DNA of 64,000 nucleotides from Orientallactaga sibirica (GCA_036365145.1 JAEOAD010000026.1:2398501-2462500); one strand, 5' to 3'. Numbered from the stretch's first letter, positions 34,483 through 45,784 are shown. Notes: generated by a model not told the origin, from the sequence alone. Numbers and translations: made by a program.

Positions 34483-35014
34483 GTAAGTGGTGTGTCCGTC
34501 CCCCGTGGGCTCCCCGGCGTCACCCCGCCGTGGCTCATGTGTTTCCGTGGATGCCGGGCTGGCCATTGGTTTCCTTCCATTCCTTCTCACCCGCTGTGAT
34601 TCTCAGGACGAACCCAGTATCGCTGGTGGTAGGAGAGGAGGCGGGAGTGGGGGGCTTTCTGTCACCCTACGTGAGGACCAAATTGACCCTGATCTGGCTC
34701 AGGGGCCAGTTGATCTGTCTGAGAGACGAACTCAGCAGAGAGCCTGTAGGAACTCACGCAACCTCCTTGACCCTCATTCTTTCTCTTCTGCCGTGAAGTA
34801 GCCGTAATAAGTCCCTTTGCCCCACCATAGCAAGTGACAGAGCCCCGTGTCTTAGGGAGGCAACAGGCACTGACCCAGGCCCCCTCCCTCTCCTAAAAGC
34901 CTGGGCCAACTTTCCCTCTCTGCTGCTTATTTCATCAATGTACCCCTCCCCTTTTTTGGCTTTCAGAGAAATCTTGAATTTCTTTTCTTCTTCTTCTTCT
35001 TCTTTTTTTTTTTC

Positions 35015-35228
35015 TTCAAATTTTAATTTATTTATTTGAGAGTGACAGAGAGAGAGAGAGAGGCAGAGAGAGAATGGGTAAACCAGGACCTCCAACCACT
35101 GCAGATGAACTCCAGATGTGTGTGCCACCTTGTGCATCTGGCTTATGTGGGTCCTGGGGAATTGAGCTTCAAACTGGGTCCTTAGGCTTCACAGGCAAGC
35201 CCTTAACTGCTAAGCCATCTCTCCAGCC
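35015..35228 (-). repeat. tRNA-derived SINE, class A
   Basis: (TTC)n and T-rich start, ttatttatttgagagtgaca, end aagccatctctccagcca. Confidence 0.93.
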
Positions 35229-35235
35229 ACCCCCT

Positions 35236-35453
35236 CCCCTTTTAAAATATTTTGTTTATTTGAGAGAGAGGCAGAGAGAGAGAGAGAGAGAGAGAATGAA
35301 TAGGGGCACACCAGGGCCTCTAGCCACTGCAAACGAACTTCAGATACATGCACCCCCTTGCACATCTGGCTCTATGTGGGTACTGGGGAACCGAACCTGG
35401 GTCCTTTGCCTTTGCTGGCAAGCACCTTAGCCGCTAAGCTGTCTCTCCAGCCC
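35236..35453 (-). repeat. tRNA-derived SINE, class A
   Basis: tttgtttatttgagagagag, core, end aagctgtctctccagccc. Confidence 0.92.
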
Positions 35454-38055
35454 AAGAATTTCTGTTTTGTTAAACAAACAAAGCTAGTTGTCTATTTGCA
35501 GTTCAAGCTTTGTGTACGGGGTCATCTTGTTAGATTTGGGGATGTCATTGGTCCACCAGGCTTGGACCTTGGTCAGCTTCAGAGGACATGGAGCTAGCTG
35601 CGCCTGACCTGAGGGCCTCTGTGCTCAGGTGTTTTATAATGCATGCAGGCTGGGGAGACAGCAGGCTCTTGCGTGTTCCTTTATCTGGGCAGAAGCTGAG
35701 TGCTGTGCCATTTGGGGTAAAACAGATGAGCTCAGCTCGGCCTTTTCAAATGCCTCTAGCTCAGCACTGAATCGTAGCCCTTAGCATTTTATTGTCTCCC
35801 CTTGAGCAAATGTTTCTCTCTCTCTCTCTGCTGAATGGTCTGAGGAGACTCCCCCGGGCCTCATTCCATTCCTCTATGAGGGAAAATAAACTCCAGGCCG
35901 TTCTCTCTGTATAACTGGAAGTGCAAGGGCCATGATTCGAAATACCTTCTAAGGATCTACATCAAATCAAAACCACCCTTGAAAGCTCCGGTCCAGTGTT
36001 AATGGTGAGCAGCCTCATTTCAGTCAACACAGTTCCTTGTTCAATGGCATCTGAGGCACGGTGATAAGAGCATTAGCGTTTCGCTGGCGCTCGACTCTTC
36101 TTAGGCCAGACCCTGTGGTTGCTGAAGCTTCCCTCAGGAGTTCATCAAACATCTTTTATTTTATTTTATTTTTAAGAGAGGCAGTTGAATTTTGAATGCC
36201 TCCACTATTTGGTATGCTAATTTCTTCAGTGTACTGTAGTCATCACTAAATATGAATACAAAGGTTCACAAGAATTAATCATGGAAAAGAATTAACTTGC
36301 AGACAGGGAGTTAGTCATTCTTTGGCAGGGCCTGGCCCACCTGATCCTGACATTCACACGGGCTCCTAACCGTGGCCTGTTCTGCCTGCCGTGGGAGGCA
36401 CAGTGTTTGAACATCTGCAGGGGGATTGCACTGGGAAGGTGGGCTGTGTTTAACTGATGGTAATGAGGCCCTGACAACTCCATGGCCAGTTCTGCTTTGA
36501 AAAAATTCAGCATCATGTGACCGAGAGTAGCGGTTTCGGAGCCAAAGATCTGGGTTCGAATTTCTCCTCCAGGTCATGCCAGCCTTGCTTCTCTGTCCCA
36601 TACAAAGAAGGAGGACGGGGATAGTTCCCTCCTGTTGCAATTGTGGACATAAGTCTACCAAGCACTTCAGGAAGTGTGCACTTCACATCGCCTGTGCCAG
36701 GAGCCAGCATGCGGAAAGCATCCCTACCTGCTGCAGCTCGCAGCCGTGAAGTGACCGGCGTGGGCAGTGGCAGGGAGGCCAGCAGCACTGGCTGTGTCAA
36801 TGGCGGGATATCAGCCACCCCAGGCATGCCTTGCCAGCTGCTCCAAGTACAGCATCTGCACGGAGACCCCATTAACTATGAGTGTTACCAGCCATGTTCC
36901 ATGGTGTGAAAACTGAGGCCCAGAAGAACAAGGCCATATGACTGGCACACCGTGGGGCTAGAATTACAGCCTGCCTGTCTGAGACCAGGGTCCGGCCACT
37001 GTCACTTTGAGTGTACTCCCAAGCTTTGAAGCCATGTGTTTTCAGAAACTTCAGAATTTTGACCAAAGTTTCACCCGAAACTTGGCTTCTCAATCTGTCC
37101 AAAACTGCGGGAGTGAACCCCCGGATGTCATCTCATCTCACGTGGAATCTCCCTGGATAATAAGGAATAATAAGGATAATAAGGAATTCTTATGGAATTG
37201 ACCAGATTGCCAGGGACTCATATGACTCCCCGCTTCCTTTATCTAGAAACTTGTAGCCACGCCTCGTGTCACAGTGTCTTTGGTATTCGAGCATCGTCCC
37301 CATATTAACTGGGTGGCAGCTGTCCAGCGGGCAGGAGCTATCATGAAAGCGGTGGGCAGCCCAGGGTCTGCTGTCCTTGCATCCAGCGTGAGCTTGCAGA
37401 GTGGGATTGCATCAGCTCGGTTTACTTCTCCTTGACGATGTCCCTCTGCTCTTGCATTGCGATTTAACCCTGGAATCAGGAGCTTAAATGGCCACCTCAG
37501 AGGGCTTTCCAGGCAAGCCCGAAAGGAAACCTTTCCAGAAAATTCCTTGGACACCATCTGTCTGCAGAGGTCTCCACTGCTCCCAGCATGGCTCCCTGGA
37601 TCTTAAGCTGGGGCCTTGCAGAGAGCCAGGCATGCCTGCGTAACCTGCAAATGCAGCTTAGTCCAGCTCTTTTAAGCCACGCCCTTGGGCTCCTGGGCCC
37701 AGTGACCACTCACCATCCTCAGTGACCCAAGGGCAGTTTCAAGCAGGTCCACGCCTGAGGAGAAGCAGGTTGGGAGTGTTTATTCTAAGACACGTGAGGA
37801 CATCACCCGTGGATGTCAAGCACCTGCTGCATACAGGGATCCCTCTTGAACCTCGTAATGCTGAGCCCGTGCACACCTGCGGTCCCCACAGCAACCCTTT
37901 GGATATGACTCAGTTCCTCTAGTGAGGAGAGTGGGCAACGGGGTGAAGAGGCTGCAGGGTCGCAGATAACAGCCAGTGAAACCTCTGCTCCCTGTGATGG
38001 GAGGAGCAGCTGGGAAGATCCGACTTTCTCCGCACCAGCGTCTTTGGGACTTCTG

Positions 38056-38372
38056 TTTCTTTCCTTCCTCCCTCCCTTCTTTCTCTCTCTTCCCTTCCCT
38101 CTGTTTCTCCCTCCCTCCCTTCATAACTTTACCTACTTCCTTCCTCCCTTCTTTTCTTCCTCCCTTCTTCCTTTCTTCCCTCCCTCCCTTCCTCCCTCCC
38201 TCCCTTCCTTCCTTCCTCTTTCTCTCCCTCCCTCATTCCTTCTTCCCTTCCTCCTTTCATACCCTCACCTATTTCCTCCCTCCTTCCTCTTTTCATACCT
38301 TCACATACTTCCTTCCTTCCTCCATCCCTCCTTCATTCCTCCCTTCTTCCCTTCCTTCCCTTCTTTCCCTCC
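38056..38372. repeat. Polypyrimidine (CCTT)n tract, left part
   Basis: Nearly pure C/T on the plus strand (ccttcctccctcccttc variants), 317 nt. Confidence 0.95.
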
Positions 38373-38722
38373 TGTTGCAGTCAGGTTCGCATTGCTGACA
38401 GAAATCACCCGACTAAGAGCAGCTTGTGGGAAAAAAGAGGTTTATTTTGGCTTACAGGCTCGAGGGGGAAGCTTCATGATGGCAGGAAAAACGATGACAT
38501 GAGCAGAGGCTGGACATCACCCTCTGGTCAACATAAGGTGGACAACAGCAACCGGAGAGTGTGCCAAACACTGGCAAGGAGAAGCTGGCTATAATACCCA
38601 TAAGCCCGCCCCCAACAATACTCTGTCTCCAGGAGGTGTTAATTCCCAAGTTGTCATCAGCTGGGAACCTAGCATTCAGAACACTTGAAGTTTATGGGGG
38701 ACACCTGAATCAAACCACCACA
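38373..38722 (-). repeat. Solo LTR, MaLR-like, inside the polypyrimidine tract
   Basis: 350 nt with TG..CA ends (tgttgcagtcaggttcgc .. tcaaaccaccaca); cctcc on both sides could be a 5-bp target-site duplication, though the CT background makes this weak. Contains minus-strand AATAAA. No coding sequence. Confidence 0.8.
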
Positions 38723-39042
38723 CCTCCCTTCCCTCCCTTTTTTCCTTCCTTCATACTTTTACCTCCCTCCTTCCTCCCTTCCCTTTTCCTCCCTTCCTTC
38801 CTTCCTCCTCCTCCCTCCCTCCTGTCCCCTCCCCTCCCTCCCTCCCTCCTTCCCTCCCTCCCTCCCTCCTGTCCCCTCCCCTCCCTCCTCCCTCCTCCCT
38901 CCCTCCCTCCCTCCTCCCTCCCCTCCCCCCCTCCCCTCCCTCCCTCCCTCCTCCCCCTCCCTCCTGCCCCTCCTCCCCCCTCCCTCCCTCCCCTCCCCCC
39001 TCCTGTCCCCTCCCGTCCCCCTCCCTCCCTCCTTCCTCCCCG
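38723..39042. repeat. Polypyrimidine tract, right part
   Basis: (CCCT)n-rich, 320 nt, ending ~180 nt before the exon 13 acceptor. Apparent ORFs on either strand here are low-complexity artefacts. Confidence 0.95.
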
Positions 39043-39223
39043 CCCATGTGCACTCCTGCTCACAGAGGCAAGAGCATTGTTGTCCCCAGCATAGTGCTCA
39101 CAGGCAGCCCAGGCTCTCTCCCCCTCTGCGCTGTCACTGTCATCTTGAGTGGGGCACTGTCTTGTCCATGCCTGGCTCCCAGGGTGGGCACACTCTGCTG
39201 ACCACCTTCCCTTTCTTCCCCAG

Positions 39224-39331
39224 GGGCACCCACGGGTACATGGCTCCCGAGGTGCTGCAGAAGGGGACGGCCTATGACAGCAGTGCCGACTGGTTCTCTC
39301 TGGGCTGCATGCTCTTCAAGCTCCTGCGAGG
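39224..39331 (+). CDS. GRK3: GRK3 exon 13 (residues ~351-387), APE region
   Basis: Completes Val351, then [35 protein letters not shown] and GG of the split Gly387. MAPE is the APE motif that ends the activation segment; GTAYDSS is GRK3-type. The acceptor ctttcttccccag follows an ~1 kb polypyrimidine-rich stretch that ends ~180 nt upstream. Donor gtgagt. 108 nt, phase 2 to 2. Confidence 0.97.
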
Positions 39332-39537
39332 GTGAGTGGGACACCATCTACCGTCCAGCTGTGCACGTGGACCCTCCCGAAGGATTCTGAGCTATCATGT
39401 AGGGGGTCCCTCCCCTTCTTCCTCCCGCCCTCCCTCCCTTCCTTCCTTCCTTTTTGGGTGCCAGCCCCAGCATAGGAGATAGGTATTTAGAAAAGACTTG
39501 CCCTGGTGTCATGCTAAATCACACAGCAGCCTTGAAA

Positions 39538-39539
<2 letters not shown>

Positions 39540-39582
<43 letters not shown>
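39540..39582. repeat. (AC)n microsatellite
   Basis: About 21 AC units. Confidence 0.96.
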
Positions 39583-39584
<2 letters not shown>

Positions 39585-40059
39585 CACTGAGGAATGTGAA
39601 CGTGGTGATGTGCAAGCCTGCAGCACAAGGTCTGCTTTCCTGGGAGCTCAAAGATCAAAGCCTATGGCTTCCAAGTTTAGTTCAATACCACGTAACGCTG
39701 CTGCAGACTTTCTTTCTGTCTTGTGACGAGTAAGAAGAGGAGATTTTTTTTTTTTTTTTTTTTTGAGAATGCCTCGAGCATCACGGCAAACTTGCTTGTA
39801 ATTTTGGCCACTATCCCAAGAAGAGAGAGAAAGCAGGGAAGGAAGGTTACTTTCTGAGTTAGAACACACAAAAATTGGTTAGGCTGACCAGTCAAGATCT
39901 GCAAGTGACGGCTCCGAGAGGGGCTGCCAGGGATGTAAGAACCTGGTAAGTATGTTTGCATCTAGGGGATAACTTCCTCCCTCCTCCTTAGCATGGCTTT
40001 AGGTGAGGGGGTGGAGGGGTGGACTCTTCACCACTTGATTGACAGGTCCAATTAGATTA

Positions 40060-40253
40060 ATTCTTCATTTTATTTTATTTATTTACTTATGAGAGAGAGA
40101 GAGAGAGAATAGGCATGCCAGTGCCTTCAGCCATTGCAAATGAATTCCAGACACATGTACCACCTTGTGCAGCTGGCTTACATGGGGAATTGAACTTGGA
40201 TCCTTAATCTTCACAGCCAAGTGCCTTAACCACTAAGCAACCTTTTTAGCCCA
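40060..40253 (-). repeat. tRNA-derived SINE, class A
   Basis: ttatttatttacttatgaga, core, end aagcaacctttttagccc. ccaattagattaattctt and ccagattaactcttt flank it. Confidence 0.9.
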
Positions 40254-40265
40254 GATTAACTCTTT

Positions 40266-40474
40266 AAAAAAAAAAAACAATTTTATTTATTTACTTATTT
40301 GAGAGAGAGAGCTTGAGAGAGAACAAGTGCACCAGGGCCTTCAGCCACTGCAAATGAAGTCAAGATGCATGCACCACCTTGTGCATCTGGCTTTATGTGG
40401 GTACTGGGGAATCAAACCTGGGACCTTAGGCTTCGCAGGAAAGTGCCTTAACTGCTAAGCTTTCTTTCTAGCCC
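40266..40474 (-). repeat. tRNA-derived SINE, class A
   Basis: tttatttatttacttatttg, core, end aagctttctttctagccc. The following ggattaattgtt repeats the target site. Confidence 0.9.
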
Positions 40475-40741
40475 TGGATTAATTGTTAATGGAGCAGGTT
40501 ATATCTTCTGTTTTGGGTAACCTAGAATGCCATGTCTCCATCCAGGGCCAGAGGATACATTGTTCCTTTGACCTGGAGGAAGTAGCTTTTCCCTTCATGG
40601 GCCTAAGTAAACAAAATTTCTGATACCCTCCTCCCCACTCCCCTTTCTTAAACCTCATGGAGGACAGTAATGATGCTTCTCTTGGTTTCCCGGGAAACCA
40701 TAGGTGGTCTGTCCTTGACAAGCTCCTTCAGTACTGGTGCA

Positions 40742-40963
40742 GGATTTTTTTTTTTATTTTTGAGAGAGACAGAGAGAGAATGGGCTTGCCAGCAGCCTCT
40801 CAGCCGCTGTGAGCGAACTCCAAACGTGTGCGCCCCCTTGTGGGCAAGTGCAGCATTGCACCCTTGAGTCACTTCTGTCTAAACGTGGGACCTGGAGAAT
40901 CAAAGGGGCGTTCTTAGGCTTCACAGGTGGGCGCCTTGACTGCTAAGCCATCTCTCCAGCCCC
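40742..40963 (-). repeat. tRNA-derived SINE, class B
   Basis: cccccttgtgggcaagtgca, end aagccatctctccagcccc; tggtgcaggattttt and tgatgcaggatttt flank it. Confidence 0.93.
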
Positions 40964-40972
40964 TGATGCAGG

Positions 40973-40975
<3 letters not shown>

Positions 40976-41008
<33 letters not shown>
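40976..41008. repeat. (TG)n microsatellite
   Basis: About 16 TG units. Confidence 0.95.
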
Positions 41009-41011
<3 letters not shown>

Positions 41012-41196
41012 AAGGAGGGATTAAATTCCATAAAGATTCAGGAGATCCTGGCCTTGGAACATGACTTTTGGGTCCTTATCTGAGTTAGCAAACAATTGAA
41101 AACACAGACTCAGAGAAGGATAAATTATGAATTATGAGGTTTATTTTAAGGAGAGTTAGGATCCAGAGGGAAGGCTGGCAGGAATACCTAAGCCAA

Positions 41197-41199
41197 AAA

Positions 41200-41250
<51 letters not shown>

Positions 41251-41252
41251 AT
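41197..41252. repeat. (AAAT)n microsatellite
   Basis: About 14 AAAT units without an attached SINE body, so possibly a relic tail or independent growth. Confidence 0.95.
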
Positions 41253-42554
41253 GTATCTTCCCTCTTCTAAGCCTGGCTAGGAAGGGAGAAGGATTTCTTT
41301 TGGGCATTTTCCTGCCTGCTTTCCTCATGGACTTTGTTCTTGCCTAATCTCGTGCATAAATTTTTCTCTTGGCCTTCTGTTTATTCTTCTGGTTTGTTTA
41401 CACTGGGAACTGGGAGAGCTTACCAGTGGGGACCAGGAAGCAAAGCTCAGGGGAGTGAAGAGGGATTTTCATGTGCCAGGTCAGTTTATGGAGTAAACAC
41501 CTAATCAGGAGGAGCCTGTCGTCAGACTCAGATGTGTAAGGAGAGACCCGACTGGTTGGTGGACTTAAGAGGCTGACCCAGGAGGGGCCAGCCCACCCCG
41601 GTGTGCTAAGCTCGAAGAAGCAGGAAGCCGTGGATGCTGGGAATTGCTTGGTGCCATCTTGGATGAGCTGGGTTTGATATGGGCTCTAGGCCTGCCAGGG
41701 CAGACAAGGTGACATCCATGTCGTCCTTGGGCCTCTGTCCATGGCTGGCTGCCTATAAAAAGCGGTCTTTCTCCTGTTCCTTCTTCACTACGAATGCCTA
41801 GACTAGCTATCTAACATTCCCCCACACGAGTCTGAGAGCCTAAAATCACCAAGAAGATGGATGTTGAATCTGTCTACCTACTTCCTGGTGGAGTGCAGCA
41901 CGGGGATTTCGGGTCTCCACTCTTGATGGTTTTCAGGCCTTGGCGCATGATCAATGGGATCGAGATACGTAGAATTAGATCATTGTAGGATCATCTGAGG
42001 GTGGAAGGATTGACTGTAAAAGAGAGGGGGTAAAATGAAGATAGCGGTGAAGCATTCAAAGTTGGCTTCTATTCATATGTAATAGGACCACCAGGAAGGT
42101 TTTAATAAACATCGCCCATCCAGAAGATTCACAGGCTCAGGTCTACAGCTTTTCACCAGCAGGGATTGCAGGCATAGGTCCTTGTAAAGCACAGGAGACA
42201 CCAGGAGAATTATCTCGAGTACGCACACATTTTGTTTTGAGTCAGGAAATCCGATGATAGCTGGGGGGGCTGTGATTCTCCCTATGGAATGTCAGCAGCC
42301 CATGCTCAGAGCTGAATGTCAAGACCGACAGAGCCGGAATCTTTGTTCCTCTTAATGTCTACACTAGATTTTTTGGTTATTGTTGTTGATGATTGTTTTG
42401 ATTTGGTTTAATTGAGTTTATATTATTGCCAATCAGTAGGAGCCATCTTGCTTTTCAACTGGGACTAAAATAAGATGCAAGAAAATAGAATGGCCCGCCT
42501 TGGAATATTTCCACTGTATGCCCCATTCTGGGACTCAGTGTTGTATTAAAATGT

Positions 42555-42727
42555 GAATTTTTTTTTGTTTTGTTTTGTTTTTTTGTTTTTTTGAGGTAGG
42601 GTTTCACTCTGGCCCAGGCTAACCTGGAATTGACTCTGTATTCTCAGGGTGGCCTCAAACTCATGGCGCTCCTCCTACCTCTGCCTCCCAAGTGCTGGGA
42701 TTAAAGGCATGTGCCACCATGACTAGC
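42555..42727 (-). repeat. B1-like SINE
   Basis: (GTTTT)n, ttgaggtagggtttcactct .. gtgccaccatgactagct. Confidence 0.94.
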
Positions 42728-43170
42728 TAAAATGAGGATCTTTATAGAAGGTGATGTGATTTTTTTTTCTCTCTCTGCAAATTAATTTCTCATAATTCAC
42801 TTGTGAACTTATAACATTTTGAGTATTATGAAAACGAACCAAAGTAAAACTACCTTACAAATTTACATTTATTTGTAAGCTCGCTGAAACCAACTTGTGT
42901 CTTTAAAGTTGATGTACTTGTGCTTCGTCCTAAGCTACAAAGACGATGTGTGAGAAGGCTGTGGAAGGAAGGCATCCATGAACTGTGTCCTTGTGTAAAG
43001 CTCTTATGAATTACACTGATGACTCCGTGACTCTCAAAGTTTCAGCCAGTTTTAATGAAGAGCTCAGTTTTAGAACTCACAATGTGTTCCTTATTCTTGA
43101 ACCACAAAGATCTAAGAAAGTCCTTCATTATGACTTCCTGTTGAGGTTTTCCGTTTTATTTTTATTTTTT

Positions 43171-43173
43171 GGC

Positions 43174-43206
<33 letters not shown>
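43171..43206. repeat. (TG)n(CG)n alternating purine-pyrimidine tract
   Basis: cgtgtgtg.. ending gtgcgcgcgcg: ~36 nt of strict alternation. Confidence 0.95.
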
Positions 43207-43207
<1 letters not shown>

Positions 43208-43395
43208 ACATGCACGGGCGTGTGCTTGATCTTGGGCATGCTGTGGCACACATGTGGAGGTCAGAGGACAATTTGTGGGTGTCAATCCTGGCCTTCCACT
43301 TCGTTTGAATCAGGGTCTCTTGTGGTTCCCTCCTCCATTTTGTCAGGCTGGCTGGACCAAGAACTCCTGGCAGATTCTCCTGCCTTGGCCTCTTT

Positions 43396-43396
<1 letters not shown>

Positions 43397-43484
<88 letters not shown>
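43397..43484. repeat. (CTTT)n(CT)n microsatellite
   Basis: ctttctttcttt for ~55 nt, then (CT)n and ctttctttcttt again. Confidence 0.95.
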
Positions 43485-43486
<2 letters not shown>

Positions 43487-43705
43487 TTAAATTTATTTAC
43501 TTGTTAGAGACAGAGAGAGGGAGGGAGAGAGATTGAGAGAGAAAGAGAAAAAAAAATGGGCGCTCCAGGGTCTCCAGCCACTGCAAACGAACTCCACACA
43601 CATGTGCCACCATGTGCATCTGGCTTATGTGGGAACTGGAGAATCGAACCTGGTTCCTTAGGCTTCGCAGGCATGTGCCTTAACTGCTAAGCCATCTCTC
43701 CAGCC
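43485..43705 (-). repeat. tRNA-derived SINE, class A
   Basis: aaatttatttacttgttaga, core, end aagccatctctccagcccc. Confidence 0.93.
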
Positions 43706-43709
43706 CCCC

Positions 43710-43940
43710 TTTTTTTTGCAGAGAGAGAGAGAGGGAGAGAGAGAGGAAGACAGAGATGGGCGCGCCAACAGTCTCTCAGTTGCTGTGAACAAAATCCAGA
43801 TGTGTGTGCCCCTTGTGGTCAAGTGCGTCATTGCACCCTTGAGTCACTGCATCTGGCTAAACGTGGGACCTGGAAATTGGAACCCGTGTTCTTAGGCTTA
43901 GGAGGCAGGCGCCTTAACCGCTAAGCCATCTCTCCAGCCC
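43710..43940 (-). repeat. tRNA-derived SINE, class B
   Basis: gccccttgtggtcaagtgcg, end aagccatctctccagcccc. Confidence 0.93.
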
Positions 43941-43954
43941 CAGCACCCTTTTTT

Positions 43955-44201
43955 AAAAAATTATTTTATTTTTATTTTTTTTAGAGAGAGAGAGGGAGAG
44001 GGGGAGAGAGACAATTGTCACACCAGGGCCTCAGCCACTGCAATCATTGAACTCCAGATGCTTGTGCCACCTAGTGGGCATGTGTGACCTTGCGCTTGCC
44101 TCACCTCTGTGTGTCTGGCTTATGTGAGATCTGGAGAGTTGAACCTGGGTCCTTAGGCTTCGCAGGCAAGCGCCTTAACCGCTAAGCCATCTCTCCAACC
44201 C
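43955..44201 (-). repeat. tRNA-derived SINE, class C
   Basis: cacctagtgggcatgtgtga, cttgcctcacctctgtgtgt, end aagccatctctccaacccc. With its two neighbours this gives one of each class head to tail. Confidence 0.93.
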
Positions 44202-44663
44202 CTTGTCTTCCTTTCTTGCTGAAGGTCTGCTGGGATTGCAGATGCCTTCAACAGCTTTTGGCTTGCAAGGCGAGTATTTTATTCACAGAGCCGTCTTCCC
44301 AGCCCCAGGTTCTCCCTTTGTATGTCCCCAGTGCATTCAGTACATCCTCAGAAAAGCAGGTCTAGTGCCAAGATTGTTGCGTGTCCCGTTGGTACTTTAC
44401 GGAGCGGCTGAACTCCAACGTCCCCCAAACGAGGCTGCAAGCACACTCCTCACTCATCCCTTGAGACTCCTATAATCCAGCTGTTCTCTGCTCTCTGTAT
44501 TCCCTGGGGATCTAAAATTGTATGACTGCTCACATAGTCGGGTCTGTTATTCAATAATAGAATTACCATGTCAGTGGGGCCTGGAGAGCCCTAATTCCTG
44601 TCTTCAGACTAGCCGACCCAATTAGTTTATGCAGAGCAAGTGAGAGTGAGCCAGAGTGAGAGC

Positions 44664-44698
<35 letters not shown>
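44664..44698. repeat. (GA)n microsatellite
   Basis: About 17 GA units with no SINE body. Confidence 0.93.
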
Positions 44699-44702
<4 letters not shown>

Positions 44703-44806
44703 CTGCAGTCACTGTCCATTCTGAGTCCTGCTAGAGACGGTAGAATTACAAAATTGGAACTTTCCAGAAAATCCAGGCTGTAGCTAAACTGTCAATGCAA
44801 AAATCA

Positions 44807-44962
44807 GGGGCTGGAGTGATAGCTCAGAGGTTACGGGTGCTCGCTTGCAAGACCTGATTGTCTGGGTTTGATAAAGCCAAATGCATCTGGTGTTCATACA
44901 CAGTGGCAGGAAGCCCTGGCACACCCATTTTCTCTCATCAATAAATACATTTTTTTAAAGAA
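44807..44962 (+). repeat. tRNA-derived SINE, class A, sense, shortened
   Basis: ggggctggagtgatagctca head, B-box region diverged, part of the core deleted, tail aataaatacattttt. Confidence 0.85.
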
Positions 44963-45260
44963 AAGCAACAGTTCCAGGTCCATATACCAGGGAACTTAAG
45001 GAAGGATTGTGCTTTGGACCAGGTTTGTGTCTTTATTTTGTTATTCTACCTGCTGCCAAAACTGTCTATTCCATAGACAGGGAAGGATATGCTGTCATAG
45101 TGTTATGTTAGAAAAGACATGAGGGCACTGCTGGGCCTATTGGCTGTGCTCCTTGTGGAGGAAGAAAAGACCATTTGAAAACATTCCCCATGTGCTGGCT
45201 GCAACTCCAATGTCCTGTTTGATGCCATGTGCAATTTTTCTAAAATCAACTTGTGAGAGT

Positions 45261-45458
45261 TATTTTAAAATATTTTATGTATTCATTTGCAAGCAGAAAG
45301 AGAGAGAGAGAGAGAGAATGGGTACACCATGGCCTCTAGCCACTGCCAACGAACCCCAGGTGCATGTGCCACTTTGTGCATCAGGCTTACGTGGGTACTG
45401 GGGAATTGAACCTGGGGCCTTAGGCTTTGCAGACAAGCGCCTTAACTACTAGGCCATC
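45261..45458 (-). repeat. tRNA-derived SINE, class A
   Basis: ttatgtattcatttgcaagc, core, end aggccatctcaa. Flanked by caacttgtgagagtt and caacttatgagagtt. Confidence 0.92.
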
Positions 45459-45469
45459 TCAACTTATGA

Positions 45470-45684
45470 GAGTTTTTAAAAATTTATTTTATTTTATTTA
45501 TTTATTTGAAAGAGCAAGAGAGAAAGAGGCAGAGAGAGAGGGAATGGGCACACCAGGGCCTCTAGCTACTGCAAACAAACTCCAGACGCATGTACCAGCT
45601 TGTGCACCTGGCTTACGTGGGTCCTGGGGAATCAACCCGAGGTCCTTTGGCTTTGCAGGCAAGCGCCCTAACTCTCTCCAGTCC
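45470..45684 (-). repeat. tRNA-derived SINE, class A
   Basis: ttattttatttatttatttg, core, end ctaactctctccagtcc, followed by a third cttatgagagttttta. Confidence 0.92.
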
Positions 45685-45784
45685 TTATGAGAGTTTTTAA
45701 TCGCCTACCATCATACTGGTTTGAGCTCAGTGTCACCCTGATGGGTTTGAGGCATCCAGTGTGGTGTGCTTGTTTCCTCATTGC

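Larger units (their letters stand above)
34483..39223 (+). other. GRK3: GRK3 intron 12
   Basis: Phase 2. 35455-38050 is the longest stretch (2.6 kb) without a SINE in the window; I found no coding, RNA or repeat signal in it. A polypyrimidine tract with an LTR inside it follows, up to the exon 13 acceptor. Confidence 0.8.
43207..44310. repeat. Older rodent repeat split by three SINEs
   Basis: Left piece 43207-43395 (gcacacatgtggaggtcaga, gacaatttgtgggtgtcaat) and right piece 44203-44310 (tgctgggattgcagatgcct .. agccgtcttcccagcccc) look like one (TG)n-associated rodent repeat. 43485-44202 was inserted later. Confidence 0.55.

Noticed and set aside
38044..39094. Long open frames on both strands (117-177 codons)
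   Set aside because: They come from the (CCTT)n/(CCCT)n tract (Pro/Ser/Leu on one strand, Gly/Arg/Glu on the other) and the LTR inside it.
41197..41252. Regular short repeats resembling a CRISPR array
   Set aside because: This is a plain AAAT microsatellite in a mammalian intron; there are no spacers. The 20-bp array at 55410 also has no spacers.
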